Of a stretch of 64,000 nucleotides of DNA, positions 1-10,680 are shown in pieces (the stretch's first letter is position 1; each line of letters opens with the position of its first letter). This DNA comes from Azorinus chamasolen (taxonomy: Eukaryota; Mollusca; Bivalvia; Cardiida; Solecurtidae): the NCBI GenBank assembly GCA_963576725.1, contig OY755252.1, positions 45,175,552 to 45,239,551 of the forward strand, given 5' to 3'. The position numbers and the translations under genes were made by a program. The notes under the pieces are model-generated. The model was not told the origin of the DNA. It did not search any database and saw only the letters and a program-made list of their open reading frames with translations.

Positions 1-106
1 TAGACAGCACTATAGGAGTTGTCTGATCAGGTTCTGCTCTGTTTGCATAAGAAATACTATAGATCTGATTCTTATGTTTCTGTTAAGGCCAAAATTTTTA
101 TACTTC
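1..106 (+). mobile_element. A element, left end cut by window
   Basis: Right part of an A core (CTGTCTGATCAGG...CTGCTCTGTTTGC) and the start of its long arm. Confidence 0.75.
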
Positions 107-345
107 TTAACGCATTCCCTCCTAGACTACTAGTATTTGTAGACTAACGTCTTTGAATAAATCTACCGAAAAGAAGCATTTACTAGAGAAAAGGAAACAT
201 TTAGAATAGTGTTGTTTTGAAACCATTGTGATAAATAGAGCATTTGCTCCTATGGAGCAAAATTTTATGCTCTATTTATCACAATGGTTTTAAAATGTGA
301 CTTTTACAGAGAGGCCAAAATGCTCACTAGGAGGGAACGTGTTAA
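107..345 (-). mobile_element. B hairpin element, TTAA-flanked
   Basis: TTAACGCATTCCCTCC at the left and GGGAACGTGTTAA at the right, with the AAATAGAGCATTTGCTCC stem at 233-286. Long arm first. Confidence 0.85.
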
Positions 346-575
346 ATTAAGACTCAAAGACGAATAAACTGACACAGAATTTTTTCCTTTCTTTATTCAC
401 GGTTTTTCCTCCTTCATTCGACATTTAACCGTATTTCATTCATTGAGGTTGCTTATCTCGATAATCATTTCTGATGATATTGTTGCCATGTGTGTCAAAC
501 ATTTAACATAATGTGTGTCTATATGTATTAGTTGTACTTGGTGAGGTTTGCGCTTTGTAGTTTGTATACAATTCA

Positions 576-770
576 GAGCAACAGATAAACATGCATATAT
601 ACTCAAATACTAAAATCCTCATTTCTTCACCGAACCCTATTTTGTGACCACTATTTAGAATCATCTCTTTGAGACAATTCTAAAGAGTGGGTCACAACAT
701 AGGGTTCGATGGAGAAATAAGTTATTCTTGAAAATGTTTTAATTTATGTATCTTATCTGGACCTCTGATA
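576..770. mobile_element. D hairpin element
   Basis: Arms CCGAACCCTATTTTGTGACC and the complementary GGTCACAACATAGGGTTCG with apex TCTCTTTGAGA. Outer arms are less conserved. It ends about 180 bp upstream of zinc-finger exon 1. Confidence 0.75.
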
Positions 771-952
771 CATATGTATGTTGCCTAAAATGTAATTACT
801 GAACTCTTTGCTTATGTCATATGTTATACTAGTGAAATTCTCAAAGCTGTTTGTGTTGACAGGCGTTTTATGTGGAAACTGAGTTTCTTTTTAAAAGTAA
901 TTGTACCTTTGTGAGCACATTAAATTCTAACTTGTACTCTTGTGTGTTTCAG

Positions 953-1143
953 GTGATCGCCATAGATTTGTGTGCCTCGTTTGTGGAAAGGGATTCTCAA
1001 GGCGACAGCACCTCATTCACCATGAGTATATCCACACAGGAGAGAGACCATACCATTGTCAGCTATGTGAGAAGCGTTTCACCCAGAAATCTCACCTGCG
1101 ATCACACATGATAACACACCTTAAACAGATGAATGTCTCGTGA
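953..1143 (+). CDS. Alternative terminal zinc-finger exon 1 (two C2H2 fingers)
   Basis: Last coding exon of a C2H2 transcription factor, about 62 residues plus stop. The acceptor is a tract ending TGTGTTTCAG at 952. The exon contributes two bases to its first codon (phase 1), the same as the three other finger exons in this window. Two canonical fingers follow: C-x2-C-x12-H-x3-H (CLVCGKGF ... EYIH) and C-x2-C-x12-H-x3-H (CQLCEKRF ... MITH), joined by the standard TGERPY linker, then a short tail and TGA. Base-contact positions -1/2/3/6 read R,Q,H,H and Q,S,H,S. There is no start codon, so it must be spliced to an upstream exon outside the window. Exact C2H2 spacing makes the coding call strong; assignment to a BTB-type factor is inference from exon architecture. 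Confidence 0.88.
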
Positions 1144-1227
1144 AAACATCTTGAATATCATCAGTGACCAAGTGATTAATGATTGTGTACGCTAAATGAA
1201 AAACGGAAATAATGCAGAAAACTTGTC

Positions 1228-1459
1228 GTAACCCTTTACTTTATGAATATGTATGGAAGAGATAATGAATATAAATTAGAATTAGTTTTATAACAGTACA
1301 TGGATACATGAATGTTTGGCTATGTCAGAAATATAGAACCACATATATTATTTCATAAGCAAATGGAGCAGATCCTGATCAGACTGCTCCTACAGAAGCC
1401 GTCTGATCTGGGTCTACTCCGCAAAGCCATAGAAAGACGTATTAATGAAGTAAAGCGTT
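1228..1459 (-). mobile_element. A element directly after exon 1
   Basis: TAACCCTTTACT ... core CAGATCCTGATCAGAC/GTCTGATCTGGGTCTACTC ... AATGAAGTAAAGCG. Contains the AATATA (1268-1273) that is the nearest poly(A)-like signal to exon 1. A 24-bp flank is repeated at 1464, so it may be part of a tandem duplication with the next element. Confidence 0.75.
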
Positions 1460-1488
1460 GATGCAAAACGGAAGTAATACAGAAAACT

Positions 1489-1794
1489 GAACGCTTTACT
1501 CCATGGATTTTTTTTATAAGAAATATTAAAATCATGAATTTATAAAGTGCTGTAATAGCACATTGACACAGGCAGTTTTGGCCACGGTAGAAATTATAGA
1601 ATTATATCTATATTATATCAGGAGGGATTTTCATTTGACATAACTGGAATGTATAGCCATGAAAAAAGCCAGAACTTTAGTATTCTATAAGAGCAGACCT
1701 TAACGATCTGCGTCTACTCCGTGTGCAGACCTTAATGATCTGCATCTACTCTGTGTGCAGATGCGTAAATATGAGTCTCTATCAAGCAAAGAGT
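1489..1794 (-). mobile_element. A element with repeated core
   Basis: CTTTACTCCATGG start and an A long arm to about 1690; then two tandem copies of a shortened core (CAGACCTTAACGATCTGC and CAGACCTTAATGATCTGC). Confidence 0.65.
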
Positions 1795-2009
1795 TGATCC
1801 ATTCCTTCATACTGATGCCATTTGACACCTTTGTAAAAGTCATTTTATGAAACCATTGTGATAAAGCATTTGCTGCATAGGAGCTGTATTTATCACATTG
1901 GTTTCAAAACTACACACTTCAAAAAAAAATTTTTCTAGTAAATACTCCTTTTCAATATATTTATTCAAAGAGATTGCGTCTAAACGTAGTCTAGGAGGGA
2001 ATGGATTAA
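1795..2009 (+). mobile_element. B hairpin element
   Basis: CATTCCTTCATACTGATG ... ACCATTGTGATAAAGCATTTG / TATTTATCACATTGG ... TAGTCTAGGAGGGAATGGATTAA. Confidence 0.8.
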
Positions 2010-2189
2010 TCAGTAGGTGTCCATTAAATGTGAAATGGAAGTAAAGTTATTCAGAAAGATCTAATGAATATATATCTGATTTTATACAGTATGATAGTAA
2101 TTCTGCATTAAGCTACCATCTGTGTTTCAAAGACCTAGCACTACATTTGGAGATCACTTACAGATAGTTTACTGTACTATGGTATACCC

Positions 2190-2405
2190 ATACATTAGAT
2201 GTGTATACAAGTGGTGATATCCTGGATGTGTACTAGTGGTAATATCCTAGATATGTACAAGTGGTGATATCCTAGATGTGTACAAGTTGTGATATCCTAG
2301 ATGTGTACAAGTGGTGATATCCTAGATGTGTACAAGTTGTGATATCCTAGATGTGTACAAGCGGTGATATCCTAGATGTGTACAAGTGGTGATATCCTAG
2401 ATGCC
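2190..2405 (+). repeat. 25-bp tandem repeat
   Basis: About eight units of GTGATATCCTAGATGTGTAC plus AAGTG, slightly diverged at the left edge. No coding capacity noted. Confidence 0.9.
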
Positions 2406-2409
2406 CATA

Positions 2410-2803
2410 TTGGATTTAGTTGTGTGAACACAAATTATATTCACATTTTCACATTTTGACTAGAACTGGGTGGTTGACAATGAAATGCATAAGCAGACTG
2501 GTTTGAACAGTGACAAAATGGTATAACCTGTCTTGGATATGTGAAAATACCTGTCTTGGATATGTGAAAATTGTATATCTGTGTAGACCCATGTACTGTT
2601 TACATGATGTTCATCCAACACGTTTGTTGTGTTCCGTCTTGAGAAGTCGCATCCTGTAAGCACCTTATTCGGCATAGACTCTTCTGTTTTTATCACGGTT
2701 CATTTGTGTTCTGACAGAATGAAAGCACATGTAGAAACAAGGCTATTCTTATGTGCGCATTTTGTTTTTATTTATCTTTATTTTTGTTTTATATAATCAT
2801 TAC
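2410..2803. other. Unassigned stretch
   Basis: AT-rich, no gene or repeat recognised apart from a short direct repeat CCTGTCTTGGATATGTGAAA at about 2527 and 2552. Confidence 0.5.
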
Positions 2804-3240
2804 TAAACCCTTTAAAAGCGATATATGTGAGTTTTATTATTTGCAGCACTGGAGACCCAGATACGGGGCTGCTAGAGAGACCTCTGATCAGGGTCTACGC
2901 TGTTTGCCACTGAAATTCCTCTCACAAAGTATACTTTCATACTGAATGGATGTTATCCTGTTAACTCATTCCCTCATACTGACACATTCTTACGCCACTG
3001 TAGAAGTAATCTTTTGAAACCACTGTGATAAATTGAGCATTTGCTCCTATATGGAGCAAATGCTCTATTTATCACAATCGTTTAAAAACTACACATTTCT
3101 AAACCTTTCCTTTTTAAATGCTCCTTTTCGGTAGATTTATTCAAAGAGGTTGGATCTAAAAATAGTCTAGGAGAGAATGGGTTAAACAATGACTTGCTAA
3201 TCCACTTTATAAAAAATCAACATTTAAAAGGCTAATACTG
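2804..3240. mobile_element. K element split by a B insertion
   Basis: Starts AAACCCTTTAAAAGCG, core GGAGACCCAGATACGG/CTGATCAGGGTCTACGCTG, ends ATTTAAAAGG. An uninterrupted relative lies at 55940-56123. A B hairpin occupies 2961-3185. Confidence 0.7.
2961..3185 (+). mobile_element. B hairpin nested in K, TTAA duplication visible
   Basis: TTAACTCATTCCCTCATACT ... GAGAATGGGTTAA. Comparison with the empty K copy at 56075 shows a single TTAA there and one at each end here. Confidence 0.88.
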
Positions 3241-3261
3241 TATGGAAGTATGTGTATATAT

Positions 3262-4300
3262 AAGTAATTATACCTTCGCAAACGAAGTTTGAGAGGGGTA
3301 TATAGGAGTCAGTGTGTCAGTCAGTTGGTCTGTCTGTGTCTGTCCGTGGCACAACTTGGATAAGTCCACTTACATAACCCTTTGAGATAAAGCTTTGAAA
3401 CTTTACACCCTTGTCTACCATCATAAGTGTCATCTGCAGGCAAAAGTACATAACTCTGTCAAGCATTTTGACAGAATTAAAACCCTTTTATGATTTGTCT
3501 GTATGTCTGTCTGTCCAAGGCACAACTTGGTTAAGTCCACTTATTTACATAACCCTTTGAGATAAAGCTTTGAAACTTTACACACTTGTCTACCACCACA
3601 CAGTTCATTTGCAGGCAAGAGTACGTAACTCTGTCAAGCATGATCAAACTCGTTAAGGTTTCTTTAACCCTTTACCCAATAGCCTGTTTCTAGTTTTGAA
3701 GACATATGACCACTTAAAGCAGGTTGAAAGTAAAGCAGAATGCGCCTTAAGGCGCATTCTGCTTTACTTTCAGCCTGCTTTAAGCTACCACCTACTAAGA
3801 TATAGAAAATATTTATTATGCAATATGTTCATGACTGTATGAATTTGAACTATTTTCTTCCGCAGAGGAATAAATTAAACACCCTAAAAGCCGCTTCTAT
3901 CAGGTAAAGGGTTAAAGTCCACTTATTTACGTAAGGTAACCCTTTGAGGTAAAGCTTAGAAACTTTACACACTTGCCTTCCATCACAAGTTTCATCTGTA
4001 GGCAGGAATACATAACTCTGTCAAGCATTTTGACAGAATTATTGCCCTTTTTATCTTAAATGTTTTGGTTAAGGTTTTTGTTAATTTCCACTTACATTAA
4101 CTTTCTAGACAAAGTTCACCTTGAACATAACCCTTTGGGATAAAGATTTGAAACCTTACACACTAATATTCACCATCACAAGCTTCATCTGTAGACAAAA
4201 GTACATAACTCTATCAAGCATTTTGACAGAGTTATGGTCCTTTTTAAATCAGAATATTTTGGTTAAGGTTTTGTTTGATTTGCGGTTGAGGCAGCTGAGC
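3262..4300. mobile_element. H1 modular element
   Basis: Begins ATACCTTCGCAAACGAAG with TGTCTGTCCGTGG. Contains four diverged modules with TAACCCTTTGAGATAAAGC ... GTACATAACTCTGTCAAGCA (from about 3378, 3550, 3935 and 4125). Split by a TTAA element at 3664-3915. Confidence 0.75.
3664..3915. mobile_element. L element: TTAA ends with a C-like stem
   Basis: TTAACCCTTTACCC ... GGTAAAGGGTTAA outside, but the core (3713-3790) is CTTAAAGCAGGTTGAAAG...GCGCCTTAAGGCGC..., the stem otherwise seen in TA-flanked C elements. Nested in H1. Confidence 0.8.
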
Positions 4301-4370
4301 GGGGGTATTCCATCACCTTTAGTACTAGTTCTTGTTGTTAGTTGCAGTTACCTCATTGGAAACATGCTAT

Positions 4371-4588
4371 GTAACTCTTTACTCAATATATATTCATATA
4401 AGAAATAATGACATCATGAATATTGATTAGATTATAATATTTTTAAAACGGCTCAGGAAATTTGGCCATGGTAGAAACTAGAATTTCTTAAGTAAACTGC
4501 CTAGACCCTGATAAGACTGTTCCTACAGAAGCCGTCTGACCTGGGTCTACTATGTTTGCGTTTACGTATTTATGGAGTAAAGAGTTGA
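4371..4588 (-). mobile_element. A element
   Basis: GTAACTCTTTACTC ... ATAATGACATCATGAATATTG ... core CCTAGACCCTGATAAGACTG/CTGACCTGGGTCTACTATG ... TATGGAGTAAAGAGTTG. Confidence 0.8.
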
Positions 4589-4940
4589 ATAGTTAATATC
4601 TATCTGAGACCAAAATACTTGTATTGACATTTGTACATATTTGTATAGCAGAACATTAGAATTAAACGCTTTATCATAAAAAAAACCTTTGCTTTTTCTA
4701 GTTTTCATGCTTGAATTCAAGAATCTTCTCAAACATGTTTACTTTGTTTCTATCTTCCATCATAACACTACATTAGAGTATGGATCATCTAGCTTCCATC
4801 TATAGGTAACACTAGATTAGAGAATGGATCAGATAGTTTCTGTATTTCTGTGACAATCCCTATATTATTGGTATTCATTGGAACTGCCTCCCCTATGCAA
4901 TTATAATGAGTACTAACAAGATAGGATTTGGTTCGGCAAT
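4589..4940. other. Unassigned stretch
   Basis: No gene seen. A degenerate ~50-bp direct duplication (AACACTA-ATTAGAG-ATGGATCA) is centred on 4790. Confidence 0.45.
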
Positions 4941-5175
4941 TTATCCCGTTCCTCCATAAATGTGCCTTTCTATGCGTCTATAAATCACTTTTTGAAACCA
5001 TTGTGATAAATAGAGCATTTGCTCCATGGGAGCAAATGCTCTATTTATCACAATGGTTTCAAAATTACACAATTCTAAAAAAAAATCCTTTTCTGTAGTA
5101 AATATAATTATGTACTCCTTATTGGTAGGTTCATTCAAAGAGGATGGATCTAAAAATAGCCTATGAGGGAATGTT
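4941..5175 (+). mobile_element. B hairpin element
   Basis: Near-perfect stem GAAACCATTGTGATAAATAG...CTATTTATCACAATGGTTTC at 4994-5061; right end GCCTATGAGGGAATG. Confidence 0.85.
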
Positions 5176-5465
5176 TTTTTTACACCAGTGCTTCTAGTTA
5201 TACGCTGCTATGTATCTTTATTTATGACAGAAGCTGGGAACCAAAACAAACATGTATGACAATTTACTGGACTCTTGGGCATGAACATTAGTGGAGAAAT
5301 CAAGCTTCTAATGGATTATGGGTTACGCGTGTCTTTGGTAAGCATGCAGTAACAGTTTCAGCCATGATTACTGGCCAAAATACTGGTCGAAACAAATATT
5401 ACAGAATCCAGAATCAACAGTATGGAATACTCAAATAACACACGTTTAGTAGCTAGTCCCAAGAT

Positions 5466-5706
5466 AGCATCCTTTACTTCATGAACATTGATGTCTGAAG
5501 TAATGTCATCATGAATAGCAATTAGATAGAGTTTTATAATGGCATTTGAACACAGTGGTTTGGCCATGGAAGAAACTAGAATCTATATTTCAGATGAAAC
5601 GGAGCAGACCCTGATCAGACAAGTCCGTACAACTGAAGCCGTCTTATCTAGGTTTCCTCTGTTTGCAATGGTGCCAAAGGGCGTTTCTTATGATGTAAAG
5701 GATTAA
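5466..5706 (-). mobile_element. A element
   Basis: ATCCTTTACTTCATGAAC ... GAGCAGACCCTGATCAGAC/GTCTTATCTAGG ... ATGTAAAGGATTAA. Confidence 0.78.
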
Positions 5707-5735
5707 TGCATTTCCTCAAAATGGGTTGCCAAAAA

Positions 5736-5983
5736 TTAACCCTTAACTCCTTAAAAATGCCTTTCTACGCTTTTGCAAACAGAGTAGACCCAGATCGGAG
5801 GCTCCTATAGGAGCCATTGATCAGGGTCTGCTCTGTTTGCTTACGAAATTATATAGATCTGATTCTGCAGTTTATTCTATGGCCAATCATTCCTGTGTCC
5901 ATGTGCTATTATAACAGATTAATCTGAGTAATATTCATTAGGTCATTATTTCTTACATGAATATTCATAGAGGGAAGGGTTAA
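5736..5983 (+). mobile_element. A element, complete
   Basis: TTAACCCTTAACTCC ... CAAACAGAGTAGACCCAGATC ... TTACATGAATATTCATAGAG...GGGTTAA. A good full-length reference copy. Confidence 0.88.
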
Positions 5984-6084
5984 CATGGTGATGTGTATTT
6001 GGAGTATGAGCAGTTGGGAAACTTTTCCGTGTAGGTTATTTGTAAGCACTTTATTTGTGCTGCTTGGGTTGCTGTGAATTTTCG

Positions 6085-7170
6085 TATGGTATCTTCTGTC
6101 TAATCTCTATTTTTAGCCAGATGTTTTTTTAGAAAAATCTAGGCTATAGTTTGGCGAAAACAGGGCAGGCTGTTTGTATGCAGATAGCTTGGGTAAAGAC
6201 TGTTCACTTGATACAATGAAATCAGGTCAAGGTCACTATTTCGAAAACTTTGCCGTTTTTAACAAACATTAACATTGCTATGACTTCTGAACTACAAATG
6301 CTAGGCAATTCATCTTTGGTATACAAATGGCTTTGGTAAAGGCCTTTCAGTTGATATAAGCATATTTGAAATTAGGTCAAGGTCACTATTTAGACAAGTT
6401 GGCCATCATTGAGTAACATTTTTTCTTAACTCCTGAACCTCATATGCTGGACAATTCATACATTTGTATATGTTATGGAGATAACTTAAGTGAAGGCCTT
6501 TCAGTTGATACAAGGATACATGAAACTGGGTCAAGGTCAAGGTCACTATTTGAAAACTTGACTGTTTTTAACAAACTTAAAATTTTGCTATAACTTCTGT
6601 TCCATGAATGCTAGGCAATTCACCTTTGGTATTCAGTTAAGAAATGAATGACGTGCTCCCGGTGTTCATGAGGTTATGCGTTCATAGCTTTACGAGCAAA
6701 GGTAGTGAAGCCCAAAGGGCTTCACGTGAATCTTTGCTCGTAAAGCTATGCCTTGCATAACCCATGAACACCGGGAGCACGTCATTTATTTCTTATATTT
6801 ATATTCCATTGTATTTCTTATATTTAAGAAATGAATGACGTGCTTCCGGTGTTCATGAGGTTATGCAACTTTCTTTTTAGAATAAGGTTATATAAGGACG
6901 TTGCAGGGCGAATGTAAATATATAGCTTTGGTAAGGACCTTACAGATGACATAACGATAACTGAAATCAGGTCAAGGCCACTATTTTGAAACATTGGCTG
7001 TCATTAAAATGTTGTTATAACTTCTGAACTACATGGGCTAGCTAGACAATTTATATTTGGTATGCAGATAGCTTGGGTGAAGGTCTTTCAGTTGATACAT
7101 GGATACATGAAATTGGGTCAAGGTCAACACGAAAAAAAATCTGGCTTTAATGCGGGTTCCACATTTTTTG
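6085..7170. mobile_element. H2 modular element
   Basis: About six modules of ~150 bp with GGTCAAGGTCACTATTT, ACTTCTGAACTACA and GGCCTTTCAGTTGATA. Interrupted by a hairpin insertion at 6637-6915. Confidence 0.75.
6637..6915. mobile_element. G1 long hairpin with extra partial arm
   Basis: Arms of about 60 bp (ATGACGTGCTCCCGGTGTTC ... GAACACCGGGAGCACGTCAT) around AAGCCCAAAGGGCTT at 6710-6724. A third, single arm follows at 6829 after TTTAAGAAATGAATGACG. Begins at a TTAA and interrupts H2. Confidence 0.8.
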
Positions 7171-7227
7171 CTTGTATGTTGGTCAGTTTGCAAGTTTCAT
7201 TAAGCTCTTAAAAGAATTAACCACATA

Positions 7228-7465
7228 GGTACAGAGCTGTACAGATAAAGATGCATGCTCAAATACTGAAAACGTTATTTCTCCACCAAACCCTATGATG
7301 TGACTACGTTTTAGAATCGTCTCTTCCAGACGATTCTAAAGAGTGGTCACAACATAGGGTTTGGTGGAGAAACGATTCTAAAGAGTGGTCACTACATAGG
7401 ATTTGGTTGAGAAATAAAGGAATTATTCTTGAGATGTTTAAATTACGCATATTATCTCGACCTCA
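7228..7465. mobile_element. D hairpin element with duplicated arm
   Basis: CACCAAACCCTATGATGTGA ... ACGATTCTAAAGAGTGGTCA, then the right arm repeated (CGATTCTAAAGAGTGG at 7321 and 7374). Ends 30 bp upstream of exon 2. Confidence 0.8.
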
Positions 7466-7495
7466 GTGGTTAACAATAATTGTACAATATTGCAG

Positions 7496-7788
7496 GTATC
7501 GTCGGCCTAGCAGAAGCCTTTAAGCCCAAAGGAGGAAGTGGAGTAGAACACTTCCAAGGTTCGTCTCTCAGCTTCTACGTGTGCACGTACCCCGGATGTA
7601 GAAAGAAAAACAGCAGCAAATCACAGCTGGAGACACATATACGCACGCACACTGGGGAGAAACCGTACAAATGTCAGTGTGGGAAAGCCTACGCCCAGAG
7701 TAACAACCTCTACCGCCACTTACGCACCAGTCCGAGATGTGTTGGCTCTTTAACTAATGAACCAGTAAAACCTAGTGAAAGTAGTTAG
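7496..7788 (+). CDS. Alternative terminal zinc-finger exon 2 (atypical finger pair)
   Basis: Second terminal exon, entered in phase 1 after ATATTGCAG at 7495 and ended by TAG. About 96 residues: a glycine-rich lead of roughly 30, two fingers, then a serine-rich tail. Finger 1 is C-x4-C-x12-H-x3-H (CTYPGC ... IRTH) and has Asn where the conserved Phe/Tyr normally sits. The linker is TGEKPY. Finger 2 is C-x1-C-x12-H and its fourth ligand appears to be Cys six residues on (H-LRTSPR-C), a C2HC variant; C2HC second fingers are also known in insect lola isoforms. Contact positions are S,S,Q,T and Q,N,N,R. Repeats flank it closely: a D hairpin ends 30 bp upstream and an A element starts about 70 bp downstream. 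Coding is well supported; zinc binding by finger 2 is less certain. Confidence 0.83.
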
Positions 7789-7859
7789 CCATAGTGGAAC
7801 CAGTGACTCGTGGAACCAGTAATCCCTAGTGATCCATGTGAACTCAAATGAATTGGAAC

Positions 7860-8350
7860 TTTATTCCTTTACTCCATAAATACGCCTTTTTACGACATGG
7901 TAAACAGAGTAGATCCAGATCACACGGCTCATATAGGAGCCGTCTGATCAGGGTCTCTCTTTGTTTATGCCAGACTATAGGTATGATTGCAGTTTCCACC
8001 AATACCAAAAATTCGTGTTTTCATGTGCCATTATAAATATTCTATTAACCCTTTCCCAGTTCTAAGTTTAGTCCAAATTTCAGTACCTACTGAATATTCA
8101 TGAACAAAATAGTTATAAATAAATATGGAACTTGGAACATTGCAGACATTTTAGAAAGCAAAGAAACAGATTTATCAAATTCTATTAGCAAACAGAGCAG
8201 ACCCTGATCAGACGGCTCCTCTAGGAGCCGTCTGATCTGGGTCTACTCTGATTGCAAATGCGTGAAAACACGTTTGTATGAGGGAAAGGGTTAATTTATA
8301 TATATGACATCATCATTTCTCACATGAATATTCATGGAGTAAAGAGTTAA
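7860..8350 (+). mobile_element. A element split by a second A element
   Basis: Left part 7860-8044 carries the core (AACAGAGTAGATCCAGATC); right part 8295-8350 (CATGAATATTCATGGAGTAAA) is its long-arm end. The interruption is an A' at 8045-8294. Confidence 0.85.
8045..8294 (-). mobile_element. A' element nested in A
   Basis: TTAACCCTTTCCC ... CAAACAGAGCAGACCCTG ... GGGAAAGGGTTAA. Contains AATAAA at 8117-8122, the first poly(A) signal after exon 2. Confidence 0.87.
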
Positions 8351-8533
8351 ATGGCTTAATTTACACTTAACATTTACGCAATTCGCTTAACATCTTTATT
8401 TTACAGACTATGACTATTAATATAGATGTATCAATGTATCAAATGGAAGTAATGGGGGGGGGGGGACGAACATTCATATGTGAGAATGTGATTTAGTCTC
8501 TGAATTAGTAGACACAATCCCAACCTATACACT

Positions 8534-8772
8534 TTAACCCTTTCCTCCATAAATACGCCTTTCTACGCCTCTGTAAAAGTCACTTTGTGAAACCATTGTG
8601 ATTTATTAATAGAGCATTTGCTTATATTAGAGCAAATGATCCATTCATCACAATGGTTTCAAACTACATGTACAAAGTTCTAAACTTTTCCTTCTCTCTA
8701 ATTAATGCTCCTTTTCGTTAGATTAATTCAGAGAGGTTGAATCTAAAAATAGCCTATGAGGTAATGAGCTAA
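8534..8772 (+). mobile_element. B hairpin element
   Basis: TTAACCCTTTCCTCCATAAA ... ACCATTGTGATTTATTAATAG ... CCTATGAGGTAATGAGCTAA. Confidence 0.82.
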
Positions 8773-8839
8773 ATGGACTTGAAGCCTTATCCCTCTGCCA
8801 AAAAAGTAGGTTTTGAACTTATGCAATTTTTTAGTGACT

Positions 8840-8945
8840 ACTTCGATGAAACTTTTGAGAAACTGTTGACGAAATGTCAAACAGATTGTGTCCTGATGTA
8901 ATGCCGAGTTACTCAGCATGTCATTTGGGTCCAGGCTGTTAACAT
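8840..8945. mobile_element. E fragment
   Basis: GTCAAACAGATTGTGTCCTG / CATTTGGGTCCAGGCTGTT around a GCCGAGTTACTC apex. Confidence 0.6.
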
Positions 8946-9102
8946 AATGTGGTTTGGGTCGAAGATGGCGGGATAAGCGTTATGACGGGTTGTATATATG
9001 CAGTTAAGACGTGTTGTGCCTTTGTATCATATAATTGTTGTTGTATTTTCATACTCCTTGAACAAAATGTTCAGAAGTGAACTATTGCTTGAAATTACTT
9101 GA

Positions 9103-9595
9103 CATTTTTAGGCAGGTGTCTGATTAATGCAGGGTGAAAGTCATAGAGAAAGCTCCTAGAGGAGATTTACTCATGACTTTCTGTGATCCTGCATTAAGCT
9201 GCCACCTGTCTCCAAGACCGATATGTACAATAAAAACCCTCTAAGCCAGAATTATAGTAGAGAAGAATTTAGACACTTTTAGGCAGGTTACTGCTTAATG
9301 CAGGGTGAAAGTCATGCAGAAAGCTGCTCTAGGACTTTCACCATGCATTAAGCTGCCACCTGTCTTCAAGACCAATATTTACAGTAAGACCCCTCTAAAT
9401 TGGAAATCTAGTAGAGAAGAATTTAGATATTTTAGGCAGGTAGCTGCTTAATGCACGATGAAAGTCATGCGGAAAGCTCATGGAGGAGCTAAATTCTGCA
9501 TGGCTTTTACCCTGCATTAAGCTGCCACCTGTCTCTAAAAACAATATTTATACTAAATTGAGCGTCTGATTAAGAGGTATTTTACTGTACTAAAT
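9103..9595. mobile_element. Tandem trio of C-b hairpins
   Basis: Three successive GGCAGGT...GCTTAATGCA / TGCATTAAGCTGCCACCTGT units (from about 9112, 9281 and 9433) separated by AAACCCTCTAA...CAGAATTATAGTAGAG-type linkers; the last ends TTTTACTGTA. Confidence 0.8.
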
Positions 9596-9660
9596 TTAAA
9601 GGCATTTTACTGTATTTGTTTTGTGTATGCAAGAGAATCCCTATCCTTGTTATTATCACA

Positions 9661-9870
9661 TACAGTAGAATCCCTCTAATGCGACCACTTAATGAATTAA
9701 CATAAGTGTCTTTATAAGCAGGTGGTTGCTTAATGCAGGACAAAAGTAATGCAGAAAGCTCCACTAGGAGCTTTCTGCATCACTTCTGTCCTGCATTAAG
9801 CTACCACCTGCATCTAGCAGCCAGAATTATACCCCTTTTAGGTGGTCGCATTAGCGGGGTTTTACTGTAT
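9661..9870. mobile_element. C-d hairpin element
   Basis: TACAGTAGAATCCCTCTAAT ... GCAGGTGGTTGCTTAATGCA ... CGCATTAGCGGGGTTTTACTG TA. Confidence 0.88.
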
Positions 9871-10039
9871 ATCGTTAGCCTACATGTTGGATCCTTGACG
9901 TACTCGACGTAAGATCAGGATCCACTAGTTGGATCCGAATTAGATGATGGGGGGAAAACTCGACATGATCAGGATCCCAAATGTATGCTACTGATGGTGA
10001 AAGTGGAATGAACTTGAAGAAAACTTGACTTTGAAACTT

Positions 10040-10275
10040 GACCCTTCTCTTGCTGTTCACTTCAAATACCTATCTGTAAATAATGAAGACCCTGCAGGAG
10101 CTGTCTCATCAGGGTCTGCATTATTTACAATTTGATTGTACAACCAGTGCACTCCACAGCCGCGGGTGACTGCACAGAGAAATATTTGTAGAGAGTGAAT
10201 ACATATATCATTATACAGTAGGAAATGGGTAAAGAAGGAGAAATGTATTTTAATATTCAGCAAGAGAAGGTTTAA
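10040..10275 (-). mobile_element. F element (TTAACCCTTC-type)
   Basis: Core GAAGACCCTGCAGGAGCTGT...CATCAGGGTCTGCATTATTTA and right end AGCAAGAGAAGGTTTAA. Same family, reversed, as 37954-38206. Confidence 0.78.
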
Positions 10276-10448
10276 TGCTGATTATAGACAGAATTTCTTA
10301 GCAGGCTGAATGTACACCGTTCACAAAAATTAACCCTATACGGGAACTTTCAGCACTGCATTCGACCTACATTAAATAAGCTGTCGCGTCGAGAAGTTAG
10401 AAATAGGCCACTCAAACTACCGATATCTCGAGTAATATGTATGGCCCC

Positions 10449-10680
10449 TTAACCGTTTCCTCCATAAATACGCCTTTCTATGCCTCTGTAAAAGTCACTT
10501 TATGAAACAATTGTAATAAATAGAGCATTTGCTCCTATAGGAGCAAATGCTCTATTTTATCACAATGGTTTCAGAACTACAAAATTCTAAAATTTTCCTT
10601 TTCTGTAGTTAATGCTCCTTTTCGGTAGATTTATTCAAATTGGTTGTATCTAAAAATAGCCTATGAGGTAATGGTTATAG
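10449..10680 (+). mobile_element. B hairpin element
   Basis: TTAACCGTTTCCTCC ... GAGCATTTGCTCCTATAGGA ... TAGCCTATGAGGTAATGG. Confidence 0.86.

Noticed and set aside
4121..4408. 95-residue plus-strand frame
   Set aside because: Lies across the end of H1 and the start of an A element.
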